Below, one piece after another: positions 17,008 to 24,220 of a stretch of DNA of 64,000 nt. The stretch comes from Anaerolineaceae bacterium. GTDB taxonomy: Bacteria; Chloroflexota; Anaerolineae; Aggregatilineales; Phototrophicaceae. The DNA lies in contig WGMX01000011.1 in NCBI GenBank assembly GCA_016124855.1, positions 1 through 64,000 on the forward strand, read 5' to 3'. Each line of letters opens with the position of its first letter. Within the stretch, counting starts at the first letter, position 1. The translations under genes and the position numbers were made by a program. The notes under the pieces were generated by a model. It worked only from the letters and a program-made list of their open reading frames with translations. It searched no databases and was not told the DNA's origin.

Positions 17008-17341
17008 GTAGGGGAGGTTGTGACCCTCCCGCGCCAACCAAATGAGAAATCTACTGCTCTTGCAGTCCCTTCAGTGGACTCGTCTGATGCTTAGCATGAC
17101 GGATTATAGTTATTCACTATTTAATATCGTAAACAAAGTTGAAATGCCGGCTTCGATCACTTGTGTTTCCGTAGGGACGGCATAATGACATTTAACTTTT
17201 TAATACGGAGTACCCGGCGTAGGGGAGCACCTATGTGTGCTCCCGTATTTCTCCCTAGCCCTGTTACTACGGGAAAAGGGCTGGGGTTAGGGGTATAATT
17301 TTTTCTCCGTTCCAATTTGTTAAACATCATCATGCCGTCCG
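17008..17341. repeat. Composite intergenic repeat block II, interrupted
   Basis: Same order as block I at 8304-8490: a GTAGGGGAGG palindrome (17008-17031), a segment ending in GCTTAGCATGACGG, then TTCACTATTTAAT and a GTAGGGACGGCAT palindrome. The last palindrome is split: the left half is at 17170-17183 and the right half (ATGCCGTCCG) at 17332-17341, separated by a 147-bp MITE-like insertion. The right flank CCTATTACC also matches block I. Confidence 0.65.
17184..17330. mobile_element. MITE-like element inserted in a palindrome
   Basis: The termini ATGACATTTAAC (17184-17195) and GTTAAACATCAT (17319-17330) are inverted repeats with 10 of 12 matches. Inside are CTTTTTAATACGGAGTA, a GTAGGGGAGCAC..GTGCTCCCGTA palindrome, and a CCCTGTTACTACGGG hairpin followed by GGGGTTAGGGG. 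Both halves of the interrupted host palindrome are present, which fixes the insertion borders to within 1-2 bases. Non-coding, so it would depend on a transposase elsewhere. Confidence 0.65.
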
Positions 17342-17499
17342 TCGCCTATTACCATTCCCATTTGTAAATCGCCAATAGCCTCATGCGGCGCAACCTCAGA
17401 TATTTTTCAGTACCACACCACGTCATTTATTAGCATCAAAGTTTACTTTAGGTTTGTCGGCATACCATTCTCCAACCATTCCCAAACTCACTGAACAAC

Positions 17500-17575
17500 C
17501 GCTCTCCCTCAAAACGGTTAACGCCAATCCCATGAAAGTGTTACAAAATGTTCTTCCAAAATGTAACCCGTTTAT
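17500..17575. repeat. Dispersed repeat, copy 1
   Basis: About 75 bases (CTCCCTCAAAACGGTTA.., GTTACAAAATGTTCTTCCAA..) recur with few differences at 45480-45556. The end contains an inverted pair GTTACA/TGTAAC. No coding role seen. Confidence 0.55.
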
Positions 17576-17815
17576 TTCTCACCCGTTGTACACTAATACT
17601 CAGAACTCATGTATTGCTTCCTCCCTCGCTTGCGGGGGAGGATTGAGGTGGGGGTTAACAACCATCAATCGTTACAAATGAGACAAAAACAAGCCATTCT
17701 CAACTGCAACAACAGCATCAACAGCAACATTTGGTCTGCCGCGTGTGCCGCCTTTGCTGCTTTCGCCGCTTGTTTCGCTATGTATTCGACTGATAGCTGA
17801 CGACTAAGCTGACAA

Positions 17816-18715
17816 TTAATGTGCAGCAGCGGGTTGGGTTAACGCCTCTTTATTAGCGGCAAGGAAATCAGCCACGCTAACCGGTTTGCGACCGGTGAGT
17901 TCTTCGAAGGCGTTTGTTACAACTTCGAGTTCGCCCTTGGCCGTCGCCGCGTCAAATGATGCGATCATTTCAGCAATGGGCTGCGGCAGTCCTGCGCCGA
18001 CCATACCCTTGATTAGAGCTTCCAGCGTCAGCGGAACATAGGTGACGGGTTTGCCACTAACCGCTGAAGCAATCTCAGCGATGTCATATTGTGACAGCGC
18101 TTCCGGCCCGGTGATGTCTAACGCCCGCCGTCCCTCAAAGCCATCGGTTAAGGCCGCTGCCGCTGCACGGGCGCAGTCCTCGCGGGTGATATAACCAATC
18201 TTGCCATCGCCGGACGCGGCGTATAATGTGCCGGATGCAATTGCCTGACCGAGAGTGACTAAAAACATGTCGGTATAAATACTGTTCCGCAGGAAGGTAT
18301 AACCCATTTTGCTGGCGATCAGCGCCTGTTCCGTACCGTAATGGTCAGGCCCTGCTTGAGCCGTCGAGTTTTCTTGCACGTTAGCGATAGACGTATAAAC
18401 GACATGTTTTACGCCCGCTGCTTCTGCCGCTTTGACGGCAGCAATCTGTTGATCTAAACGGTTTCCTATGGTATCGGTGCTAATCAACAGCAGCCGGTCA
18501 ACACCTTCAAAAGCTTTGATGAGTGACGCTCCATCGTGAAAATCTGCCTGCCGGACGATAACCCCTTTTTCAGCGAAAGCGGCTAACTTCTCCGGTGTAC
18601 GGGTAGCGCCGACAATCGTTCCGGCGTTGGCTTCGAGCAGTAACTCAAGGACGCGTTGACCGAGCTTGCCCGACGCGCCTGTAACCAGCAAAGTAGGTTT
18701 TCCATTGTCTGACAT
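17816..18715 (-). CDS. NmrA-like NAD(P)-binding oxidoreductase
   Basis: A 299-residue atypical SDR of the NmrA/QorB group. A Rossmann motif (VTGASGKLGQRVLE) is near residue 12, followed by the typical ATRTPEK and IVRQADFHD, and YTSIAN near residue 110. Members act as NAD(P)H:quinone oxidoreductases or as redox sensors that bind NADP without catalysis. Many are found next to an HxlR-type regulator, which is not seen here. Monocistronic, with dyad sequences in its upstream region. Confidence 0.9.
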   Translation of the reverse strand: MSDNGKPTLLVTGASGKLGQRVLELLLEANAGTIVGATRTPEKLAAFAEKGVIVRQADFHDGASLIKAFEGVDRLLLISTDTIGNRLDQQIAAVKAAEAAGVKHVVYTSIANVQENSTAQAGPDHYGTEQALIASKMGYTFLRNSIYTDMFLVTLGQAIASGTLYAASGDGKIGYITREDCARAAAAALTDGFEGRRALDITGPEALSQYDIAEIASAVSGKPVTYVPLTLEALIKGMVGAGLPQPIAEMIASFDAATAKGELEVVTNAFEELTGRKPVSVADFLAANKEALTQPAAAH

Positions 18716-18800
18716 TGTCTAACTCCTGAAAGATACGATAAATGCACATTTGTTACTATATGAGCGTTACTTTCAAATGGGAAGTAGACACTTTCAAGTT

Positions 18801-18823
18801 AGGTAGTTACCTGTAGGTGACCT
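18801..18823. promoter_or_regulatory. Dyads upstream of the NmrA-like gene
   Basis: AGGTAGTTACCT (18801-18812) and AGGTGACCT (18815-18823) are adjacent perfect palindromes about 90-110 bases before the reductase start. A repeated ACTTTCAA flanks them. They look like operator sites for a dimeric regulator; the regulator is unknown. Confidence 0.4.
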
Positions 18824-18978
18824 TTGAATTCGAATATGAAGTAATTAAAGTTGGAGAGGAAATCGCCAAATACGCTAAAAATAAGCGAAAGACAAGACCA
18901 TAGAACGGATTTGAATGCTGGTGAATTGACCGTTTTGCGAGGTTCGATTATGCTTACGATGTAAAGAAAGGGCGTTTC

Positions 18979-19281
18979 ATGGAAACGGTACTAAGCATCA
19001 ATCTGATTGTGTCTAATCCTAAGGTACGTGGTGGTCGTCCCTGTATTGTGGGAACTGGCTTTCGTGTCACGGATGTGGTGGTTGCGGAGCGTTTTCATCA
19101 CATGACGGCGGATGAGATTGCTTCGGGATATGATGTCCCGTTAGCAGGTGTTCACGCGGCATTTGCCTATTATTATGAACACCGTCAGGAAATTGACGAG
19201 GATATTCGTCAGCAAATTGCTAAAGGGCGCGAAGCACAGGAAAAGAATCTAGGCAATGACCGTTCCTCGCTTTTACCTTGA
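18979..19281 (+). CDS. DUF433 antitoxin
   Basis: A 100-residue DUF433 protein with the family start pattern (VSNPKVRGGRPCIVGTGFRV, then AERFHHMTADEIA). These proteins have a winged-helix-like fold and act as antitoxins or repressors of the toxin encoded next to them. The coding end overlaps the next gene by 26 bases, as is common for such pairs. The last ~25 residues are charged and probably wrap the toxin. GAAAGGGCG precedes the ATG. Confidence 0.88.
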   Translation: METVLSINLIVSNPKVRGGRPCIVGTGFRVTDVVVAERFHHMTADEIASGYDVPLAGVHAAFAYYYEHRQEIDEDIRQQIAKGREAQEKNLGNDRSSLLP

Positions 19282-19591
19282 CGAAAACGTGCAAGTCGTC
19301 ATTGCTGAACAGTTGCGTAAACGCGGAATTGATGCCATTACCGTTCGCGATTTGGGTAGACTTGGTGATGAGGATATTACCCATTTAAGTCGTGCAACCG
19401 AGATGGGTTATGTATTGTGTACACATGATACCGATTATATAGATATTGCCTCGGCTGGTACTCCTCACGCTGGAATTGTTTTTGGTCAACACAACCATTC
19501 AATAGGCGATTGGGTGAACTTCCTCGAATTAATTTACACCGTTTATTCGGCTGAAGAAATGTGTAATCGAGTTGAATACCTAAAAGCCTGA
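19256..19591 (+). CDS. DUF5615 PIN-like toxin
   Basis: A 111-residue protein of the Mut7-C/DUF5615 PIN-like family. It begins with the signature FYLDENV and continues with AITVRDLGRLGDED and CTHDTDYIDIA, placing the acidic residues expected for a metal-dependent ribonuclease. It is the presumed toxin partner of the DUF433 protein with which it overlaps. RNA cleavage is inferred from the family. Confidence 0.88.
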   Translation: MTVPRFYLDENVQVVIAEQLRKRGIDAITVRDLGRLGDEDITHLSRATEMGYVLCTHDTDYIDIASAGTPHAGIVFGQHNHSIGDWVNFLELIYTVYSAEEMCNRVEYLKA

Positions 19592-19594
19592 TCT

Positions 19595-19915
19595 TCAACG
19601 CTTATCTTTGCGCCGTGCAACACGGATAACACAGTCAGGCTGCTTGCGAATCCACGTCAGATAGCGGGCAATTTCCGGCTCTTGACGCAGCGATTCGACG
19701 GTATGCAGCTCATTAAGTAAAGTGCGGTTGCTGAAAAAGCTGTGTAGTGTTTTGTGGCAGGGAACGCATAAATCCACGACTTCTGTGCCGCCCTCAGAAC
19801 GCGGGACTAAGTGATGACGTGTGATGTGAGCGACCTCGCGCTGGCACAAGACGCAGCGGCTGGTCTGTTCGGTTTGTCGTGGAATGAGATCGGGCTGCTG
19901 TTTGTGGCGTTTCAT
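19595..19915 (-). CDS. HNH endonuclease domain protein
   Basis: A 106-residue protein with an HNH nuclease core: CVLCQRE, HHLVPRSEGGTE, then CVPCHKTLHS, so two zinc-binding Cys pairs frame the catalytic His. The C-terminal region is basic. It converges tail to tail with the toxin gene (3 bases between the stops). Small HNH proteins of this kind are widespread, and a role in DNA cleavage is inferred only from the fold. Confidence 0.88.
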   Translation of the reverse strand: MKRHKQQPDLIPRQTEQTSRCVLCQREVAHITRHHLVPRSEGGTEVVDLCVPCHKTLHSFFSNRTLLNELHTVESLRQEPEIARYLTWIRKQPDCVIRVARRKDKR

Positions 19916-20111
19916 AATATTACAGCGGATTCCGCCTGTTCTGACTGCTGTTTAGACCCTCTTTTCCCTTAGAACATCCTACATCTTCAAGGCTTCCTAA
20001 ACTAGACCTATCTAGGTGGCCTATCTATAAATCCATCACAGCGCACATGGGTTAGTTGCGGGCCAGCTATAGACTGTAGCCAGTTTGATCGTAAGGAAAG
20101 GAGTATAGAGA

Positions 20112-20624
20112 ATGCAGCAAAACAACACACAGGGAACACCTAACCGAACCAATCTCATCATCGTTGTGGTAGTCGTCATTGCAGCGGCTTTATTGCTACC
20201 GCGTATTTTCGGCAGCACATCCACACCATCCACGACAACCAATAATCCAACTATTCCGCAGCAGCAAAATCCAGTCAACAGTGACACCACCAATATTCAG
20301 TTGGGCGCACCCGTGAGCGCGGTTGGCATTGATCGTAATGGCTGCGCCACCGAGACAACCCGTACCTTTTCAGGGAATGAAAGTATTTATGTAATTGCCC
20401 CAAACAGCAATGTTCCCCAAGGAACGACTGTCTTTGCCCGTCTGTATCGCGACAACACGCCAATCGAGGACACGCCTCAAATAACAGCCGATAAAGATTA
20501 CATCCAGAACTGTATCAATTTCGTTTTCCAACCCACCGGCGCGGATTTTGCACCCGGTACGTACGAAGCGCAGTTCTTTGTCAATGGAAACGCGGCTTCA
20601 TCAGTTACCTTTAACGTCCAGTAA
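20112..20624 (+). CDS. Membrane-anchored hypothetical protein
   Basis: A 170-residue protein with a polar start, a single membrane segment at about 14-33 (NLIIVVVVVIAAALLLP), a Ser/Thr/Pro/Asn/Gln linker, and a beta-rich outer domain at about 70-170 with two Cys (CATETTRTF and NCINFVF) that could form a disulfide. No known family recognised. AAGGAAAGGAG lies before the ATG. It is the first of a run of small genes on this strand that ends at the terminator near 21600. Confidence 0.7.
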   Translation: MQQNNTQGTPNRTNLIIVVVVVIAAALLLPRIFGSTSTPSTTTNNPTIPQQQNPVNSDTTNIQLGAPVSAVGIDRNGCATETTRTFSGNESIYVIAPNSNVPQGTTVFARLYRDNTPIEDTPQITADKDYIQNCINFVFQPTGADFAPGTYEAQFFVNGNAASSVTFNVQ

Positions 20625-20647
20625 GCCGGACGAGGAGTAGAAGAATT

Positions 20648-21037
20648 ATGGATACCGGAACACTGATTTTAATCGCCATCATTGTGGTTGCAGTTGTCCT
20701 GCTGCTCAAGCGCTTGATGCCGCAGCAGTCACCCTACAGCCAACAGGGACCGAATCGCCCTCAATACAACGACCCGAACATTTCGAGCCACGGTGGATTT
20801 GGTGGCAACCAACAATCACAGGGCTATAACCGCCCTCAATATGATGATCCAAATATCGAAAGTCATGGCGGATTTGGCCCAAGCGGCGGCTCACGATCAA
20901 AGCTGGATCAACTCGCACAGGGACAAACAAAGCCGACCTATAGCCGCCAGCGTACCGTCGAGCGTGGGCCTGAAAATGGACGACGCAATGATGATCCCAA
21001 CGTGAGCAGTCACGGTGGATTTGGCGGACAGCGATAG
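20648..21037 (+). CDS. Membrane-anchored protein with DPNIxSHGGFG repeats
   Basis: A 129-residue protein with one N-terminal membrane helix (about 5-22) and then a Gln/Asn/Pro/Gly-rich tail holding three copies of the motif DPN(I/V)xSHGGFG, two preceded by NRPQY. The motif is not one I recognise. The tail is probably disordered and in the cytoplasm or periplasm depending on topology. GAGGAG precedes the ATG; it starts 23 bases after the previous gene. Confidence 0.7.
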   Translation: MDTGTLILIAIIVVAVVLLLKRLMPQQSPYSQQGPNRPQYNDPNISSHGGFGGNQQSQGYNRPQYDDPNIESHGGFGPSGGSRSKLDQLAQGQTKPTYSRQRTVERGPENGRRNDDPNVSSHGGFGGQR

Positions 21038-21089
21038 ACACTGACCTCAATTTTATCGGACTTGAACGTATAAATAGGAGACCCTGAAT

Positions 21090-21287
21090 ATGAAGAGTGA
21101 GCGTTACGAACCTCAGCAGTACACTGAAAATTCCAAAGATAGCTGCCATTACTGCCACAATACCACCTTGCAGCAGGTTGGTAACGAGAAAGTTTGTCCT
21201 CACTGTGGAACACGGGTCTACAGTACGTCCAATCGAGCACCGATGCCGCTGGCAGCGACTGTCCAGCTCGCTCTCGGCAGGCCATGA
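21090..21287 (+). CDS. Small zinc-ribbon protein
   Basis: A 65-residue protein with a zinc-ribbon: CHYCHNTTL at about 19-27 and CPHCGTRVY at about 39-47, two CXXC pairs 20 residues apart. Such small ribbons bind nucleic acid or proteins. TAGGAG precedes the ATG. It follows the SHGGFG-repeat gene by 52 bases in the same direction. Confidence 0.7.
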   Translation: MKSERYEPQQYTENSKDSCHYCHNTTLQQVGNEKVCPHCGTRVYSTSNRAPMPLAATVQLALGRP

Positions 21288-21363
21288 AGTGTGTCTCAGG
21301 CAAAGATATGGGCGCAGTTCTCAAAACCAAAACTACGCCCATTCCACTAGATAATCAGGCTTC

Positions 21364-21537
21364 ATGGTATTCGGATTGAAAACACCGGAAATAGATACGT
21401 CGGTAATAAAGAACAGCACAACCAAACACGAAAATATCAATAAGACAAGCGATCTTATCAAGTGTCACAAAGACGGTTTTATCAACAGCGAGTCGAGTAA
21501 AATGGGCGAGAATGGGACGATCACCTTACGGAAGTAA
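21364..21537 (+). CDS. Possible 57-residue protein before a terminator
   Basis: A frame of 57 codons from ATG at 21364 (MVFGLKTPEIDTSVIKN to ITLRK) runs to a TAA that lies 30 bases before a strong terminator. It is polar and Lys/Asn/Ser-rich, without membrane segment. No good ribosome-binding site is visible and no homologue is known to me, so it may be chance; its support is position and the terminator. Confidence 0.35.
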   Translation: MVFGLKTPEIDTSVIKNSTTKHENINKTSDLIKCHKDGFINSESSKMGENGTITLRK

Positions 21538-21567
21538 TTCCGTACACGTCACTTAACCCTTATTACG

Positions 21568-21608
21568 AGCTGCCTTCCTGAGTTTCTTCACGAAGGCAGC
21601 TTTTTATT
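21568..21608 (+). terminator. Rho-independent terminator
   Basis: AGCTGCCTTC (21568-21577) and GAAGGCAGCT (21592-21601) form a perfect 10-bp stem with a 14-base loop, followed by TTTTATT. It ends the small-gene cluster from 20112. Confidence 0.85.
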
Positions 21609-21618
21609 GGATACGGAT

Positions 21619-22581
21619 CTACGACGCTGGTGTATTGGTGGCAAAAGCCGGAAGTTCTGGCGAAGTTGTCACCTCTGCCGGTGGAGCAGCGAGTGTTGCC
21701 TGAGAACCGGCGGGCGGCGTGAGCGTCATCGACTCGACATGAAAGCGAACCGTGTCGAGAATAGCTTGTAACTCGCCGCTGCTGGTATCCATCGCGGTTA
21801 TAGGGTCGCTAAAGACATAGAATACGAAGTTAATGCCCTTTTCTTTAACGCCCGCGAACCACCCTCGCGTATCTGGCAAACCGCTCTTACACGTAACGGC
21901 TGACCACTGTGTTCCCTCAGCACTGAGCAAACCGACGCGGTAGCTGCGTCGAACATCAACCCCGATGTTGCAGTCCGTTTCAATGACGGCTGAACGGAGC
22001 AAGCGCACACCGTCTGACCACAAATCGGCTTCGGGCGTGGCGGCCAGTGTCATGCCCATTGCGGCCTGTGCCATCGTGTTCGTATCCGGCGTGACCAGAT
22101 TTGGGAAGCCCCAATACACAGCAATCGTACCCGTGCCGCCGGAAATCGGGCCGCTGTAGACCGCCACCGGAATGATGCGGAATTTATTGGGTTCGACATC
22201 CGCCAAAACCTGCGCATCATAACCGGCTTTCCAACCCTGTGGCAAAGTAATGTCAAGTGGCGGCGGAACCTTATCGCCTGTTGTCGGTGGCAGGGTAATC
22301 ACCAGCGGCGCTTCAGTCGGCGTGAGGGTGAAGTCCGGCACGAAGGTGACATTCGGCGGCGGTGTATCGAGCGTACTCAAGGCTTGCTGCGCGGCGAGGG
22401 CTGTTACCGTGCCATCGACCGCCGCTTGTACATCACTGATGCCTGTGGTGGTTAATGACGGGACAGGCGTAAAGGCTTGAGTCGCCGTCGGTGCAGGTGA
22501 TCCGGAGCAGGCCGCAAGCAGTACCAGAATGCTCAAGACGATCAAATAAAATATGCGGCGTTCGAATTGACGTGGGGGCAT
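21619..22581 (-). CDS. Lipoprotein, unrecognised
   Basis: A 320-residue exported lipoprotein from the ATG at 22581: basic start, hydrophobic segment YLIVLSILVLLAAC with a lipobox Cys, then a Thr/Pro-rich linker. The folded part (about 110-285) contains WKAGYDAQVL, VYSGPISGGTGTIAVYWG and TRGWFAGVKEKGINFVFYVF, resembling no family I can name; it has two conserved-looking Cys. The tail is again Thr/Pro/Ala-rich. An upstream ATG (22608) would put ten polar residues before the signal peptide and is less likely. It converges on the terminator of the small-gene cluster. Confidence 0.78.
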   Translation of the reverse strand: MPPRQFERRIFYLIVLSILVLLAACSGSPAPTATQAFTPVPSLTTTGISDVQAAVDGTVTALAAQQALSTLDTPPPNVTFVPDFTLTPTEAPLVITLPPTTGDKVPPPLDITLPQGWKAGYDAQVLADVEPNKFRIIPVAVYSGPISGGTGTIAVYWGFPNLVTPDTNTMAQAAMGMTLAATPEADLWSDGVRLLRSAVIETDCNIGVDVRRSYRVGLLSAEGTQWSAVTCKSGLPDTRGWFAGVKEKGINFVFYVFSDPITAMDTSSGELQAILDTVRFHVESMTLTPPAGSQATLAAPPAEVTTSPELPAFATNTPAS

Positions 22582-22701
22582 AAGTTTGTCCGATTTAAGC
22601 GAGTACACGAGTACCCATTGTACACGCCCTACGTTGACGTTGCAGAGGTCTTATTTTTGCCGCCATCGCGCTGCACATGGTCACGAGAACGGCGGGCATC
22701 C

Positions 22702-22728
22702 GTAGGGGCGCAAGGCTTTGCGCGCTGC
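22702..22728. repeat. GTAGGGGCGCAA palindrome
   Basis: GCGCAAAGGC-type arms (GCGCAAGG, then TTTGCGC) behind a GTAGGG start make this a member of the GTAGGG palindrome family. It lies between the lipoprotein start and the end of ldh. Confidence 0.5.
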
Positions 22729-22736
22729 AAACGCTC

Positions 22737-23675
22737 TCAGGGCAGAAGCTCAATTGCGCTGCGCACGATCCGGGCGCTTTTTGCCAGCAGTGCCGTTTCT
22801 TCATCCGCCAGCGTTAAAGGCAAACTGCCGATCACGCCCTCTCCGCTGATGAGATGCGGCAGCGCAATCGTCACGTCCTTGACCCCGACGACTTCCCGAT
22901 GCGACGCACAAATCGTCAAAATCGCCCGTTGATTGTTGAGGATAATCTCGCAGATACGCGCCAGCGCGGCTCCAACACCGTAATAAGTCGCTTTTTTACC
23001 CTCAATAATGTGGTAGGCTGCGCGTCGAACTTTTTCGTCAATAGAAGCTTTATCTTGATCCGTAATGTTGATTCCGCGGGCCGTGAGAAAATCATGTACG
23101 GGAACGCCGCCAACATTGACCAGTGACCACAGCAGCACTTCGCTATCGCCATGCTCACCGACTACATAAGCATGAACCTGTTGGGGATCAACACCTAAAT
23201 GTCTGGAAAGCAGTGCCCGAAATCGCGCCGTATCAAGTGTCGTGCCGCTGCCAAGAATACGCCCGCTGGGGATGCCGTGTTTTGCGGCGATTTGGGCTGT
23301 GTAGTGTGTCATCACATCGACAGGGTTGGTGGCAACCACAATAATGGCATCTGGCACATGACGGAGAATGTTTGGAATGACACTATTGAATACCGCCGCA
23401 TTGCGCTCAAGCAGCTGCATTCGGGTTTCGCCCGGTTTTTGGTTCACGCCGGCGGCCATGATGACCACTTTTGCGCCGACCAAGTCGGAATAGCTGCCCG
23501 CGTGGACATTGAGTGAATGGGCAAATGGCACGGCATGAAAAATGTCATCCGCTTCGGCACTCGCTCGCTTTTCATCTTGATCAATAAGGACAATTTCGCG
23601 TCCAATACCGCGCATGACCAGCGCATAAGCCGCTGTTGATCCTACAAATCCACTGCCTACGATTCCGATTTTCAT
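22737..23675 (-). CDS. ldh: L-lactate dehydrogenase
   Basis: A 312-residue NAD-dependent lactate dehydrogenase that interconverts pyruvate and L-lactate. The start at 23675 puts the Rossmann motif [11 protein letters not shown] at the N-terminus. The substrate-specificity position is Gln (VNQKPGETR), as in lactate and not malate dehydrogenases, followed by the substrate-binding Arg. The catalytic Asp region (ATNPVDVMT) and His in GEHGDSE are present. No regulatory neighbour. An upstream in-frame ATG at 23729 adds 18 residues that do not fit the family. Confidence 0.92.
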   Translation of the reverse strand: MKIGIVGSGFVGSTAAYALVMRGIGREIVLIDQDEKRASAEADDIFHAVPFAHSLNVHAGSYSDLVGAKVVIMAAGVNQKPGETRMQLLERNAAVFNSVIPNILRHVPDAIIVVATNPVDVMTHYTAQIAAKHGIPSGRILGSGTTLDTARFRALLSRHLGVDPQQVHAYVVGEHGDSEVLLWSLVNVGGVPVHDFLTARGINITDQDKASIDEKVRRAAYHIIEGKKATYYGVGAALARICEIILNNQRAILTICASHREVVGVKDVTIALPHLISGEGVIGSLPLTLADEETALLAKSARIVRSAIELLP

Positions 23676-23932
23676 ATGTCGCCTTTCAGAAATATCAGCC
23701 GTCCGCTCGCTGAACAGAGATTGGTTCAATTTGCGCTGTGCTCATCAACCACACCACATTATAGGCGAAGTCCGTTGGTCAATGACCTACAATCGCTCAC
23801 GTTTTTTATGGGATTATTTGCCTAATAATTGAGTGCATCGAAAGCAGAAATCGACTTCATAAAGCCTGCTTTGCCGCCCTCAGAACTACCCGTCCGTTTA
23901 TGCCAAAGTTTGTAAACTCGAACGAACTTCGC

Positions 23933-23961
23933 TTGACGGTTGTGAACTTTTGTTCTAAGAT
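23933..23961 (+). promoter_or_regulatory. Promoter with LexA-type box in the spacer
   Basis: TTGACG (23933-23938) and TAAGAT (23956-23961) are exactly 17 bases apart. The spacer holds GAACTTTTGTTC (23944-23955), a perfect match to the GAAC-N4-GTTC SOS box of Gram-positive-type LexA. Use of this box in this organism is an inference. No protein gene follows on this strand. Confidence 0.55.
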
Positions 23962-24031
23962 GAAATATGAATTGCTCTCAAATCGCTCTGGCTTTGTAGT
24001 AAAAGATGGGTTTTAGGCAGCGGTATGGCAC

Positions 24032-24205
24032 AAATGGCAGGCGGTGGCATCACGGGAGCCTTTCGCTGCAAATGCGCCAGTTCGGTGGCAGCAGCCGGAT
24101 TATCCACCTGCCATAAATCTCAATTCAGCGGCACTGAGCGAGCGTCCCACCTGCCATTTCAGCGGGAAATCTGCACAAAATGCGAAAATTGCGAATCTTG
24201 TGCAG
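24032..24205 (+). ncRNA. Candidate structured RNA
   Basis: AAATGGCAGG (24032-24041) can pair with CCTGCCATTT (24150-24159), and a second CCACCTGCCAT is at 24104-24114, allowing alternative pairing. A further perfect stem CTGCACAA/TTGTGCAG is at 24171-24178 and 24198-24205. All lie just downstream of a promoter with a LexA-type box. No RNA family is recognised; this is a structural suggestion only. Confidence 0.3.
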
Positions 24206-24220
24206 GTTGCCAGCATTATA

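Larger units (their letters stand above)
16961..17815. other. Repeat-rich gene-free region
   Basis: No convincing gene in 855 bases. It holds composite block II (17008-17341), interrupted by a MITE-like element (17184-17330), a segment shared with 45480-45556 (17500-17575), and a CCCTCGCTTGCGGGGGAGG hairpin near 17622-17655. Short open frames here are made of these repeats. Confidence 0.6.
23676..24220. other. Gene-free region with promoter and hairpins
   Basis: No convincing protein gene in this 545-base gap. It contains a promoter with a LexA-type dyad (23933-23961), repeated CCACCTGCCAT segments and a CTGCACAA/TTGTGCAG hairpin. A 77-codon frame at 24025-24258 on the plus strand runs into the end of guaA in antisense and has no gene-like composition. 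Confidence 0.5.

Noticed and set aside
19595..19915. HNH gene as a homing endonuclease of a group I or II intron
   Set aside because: No interrupted gene or intron structure is seen around it. The protein looks like a simple stand-alone HNH domain.
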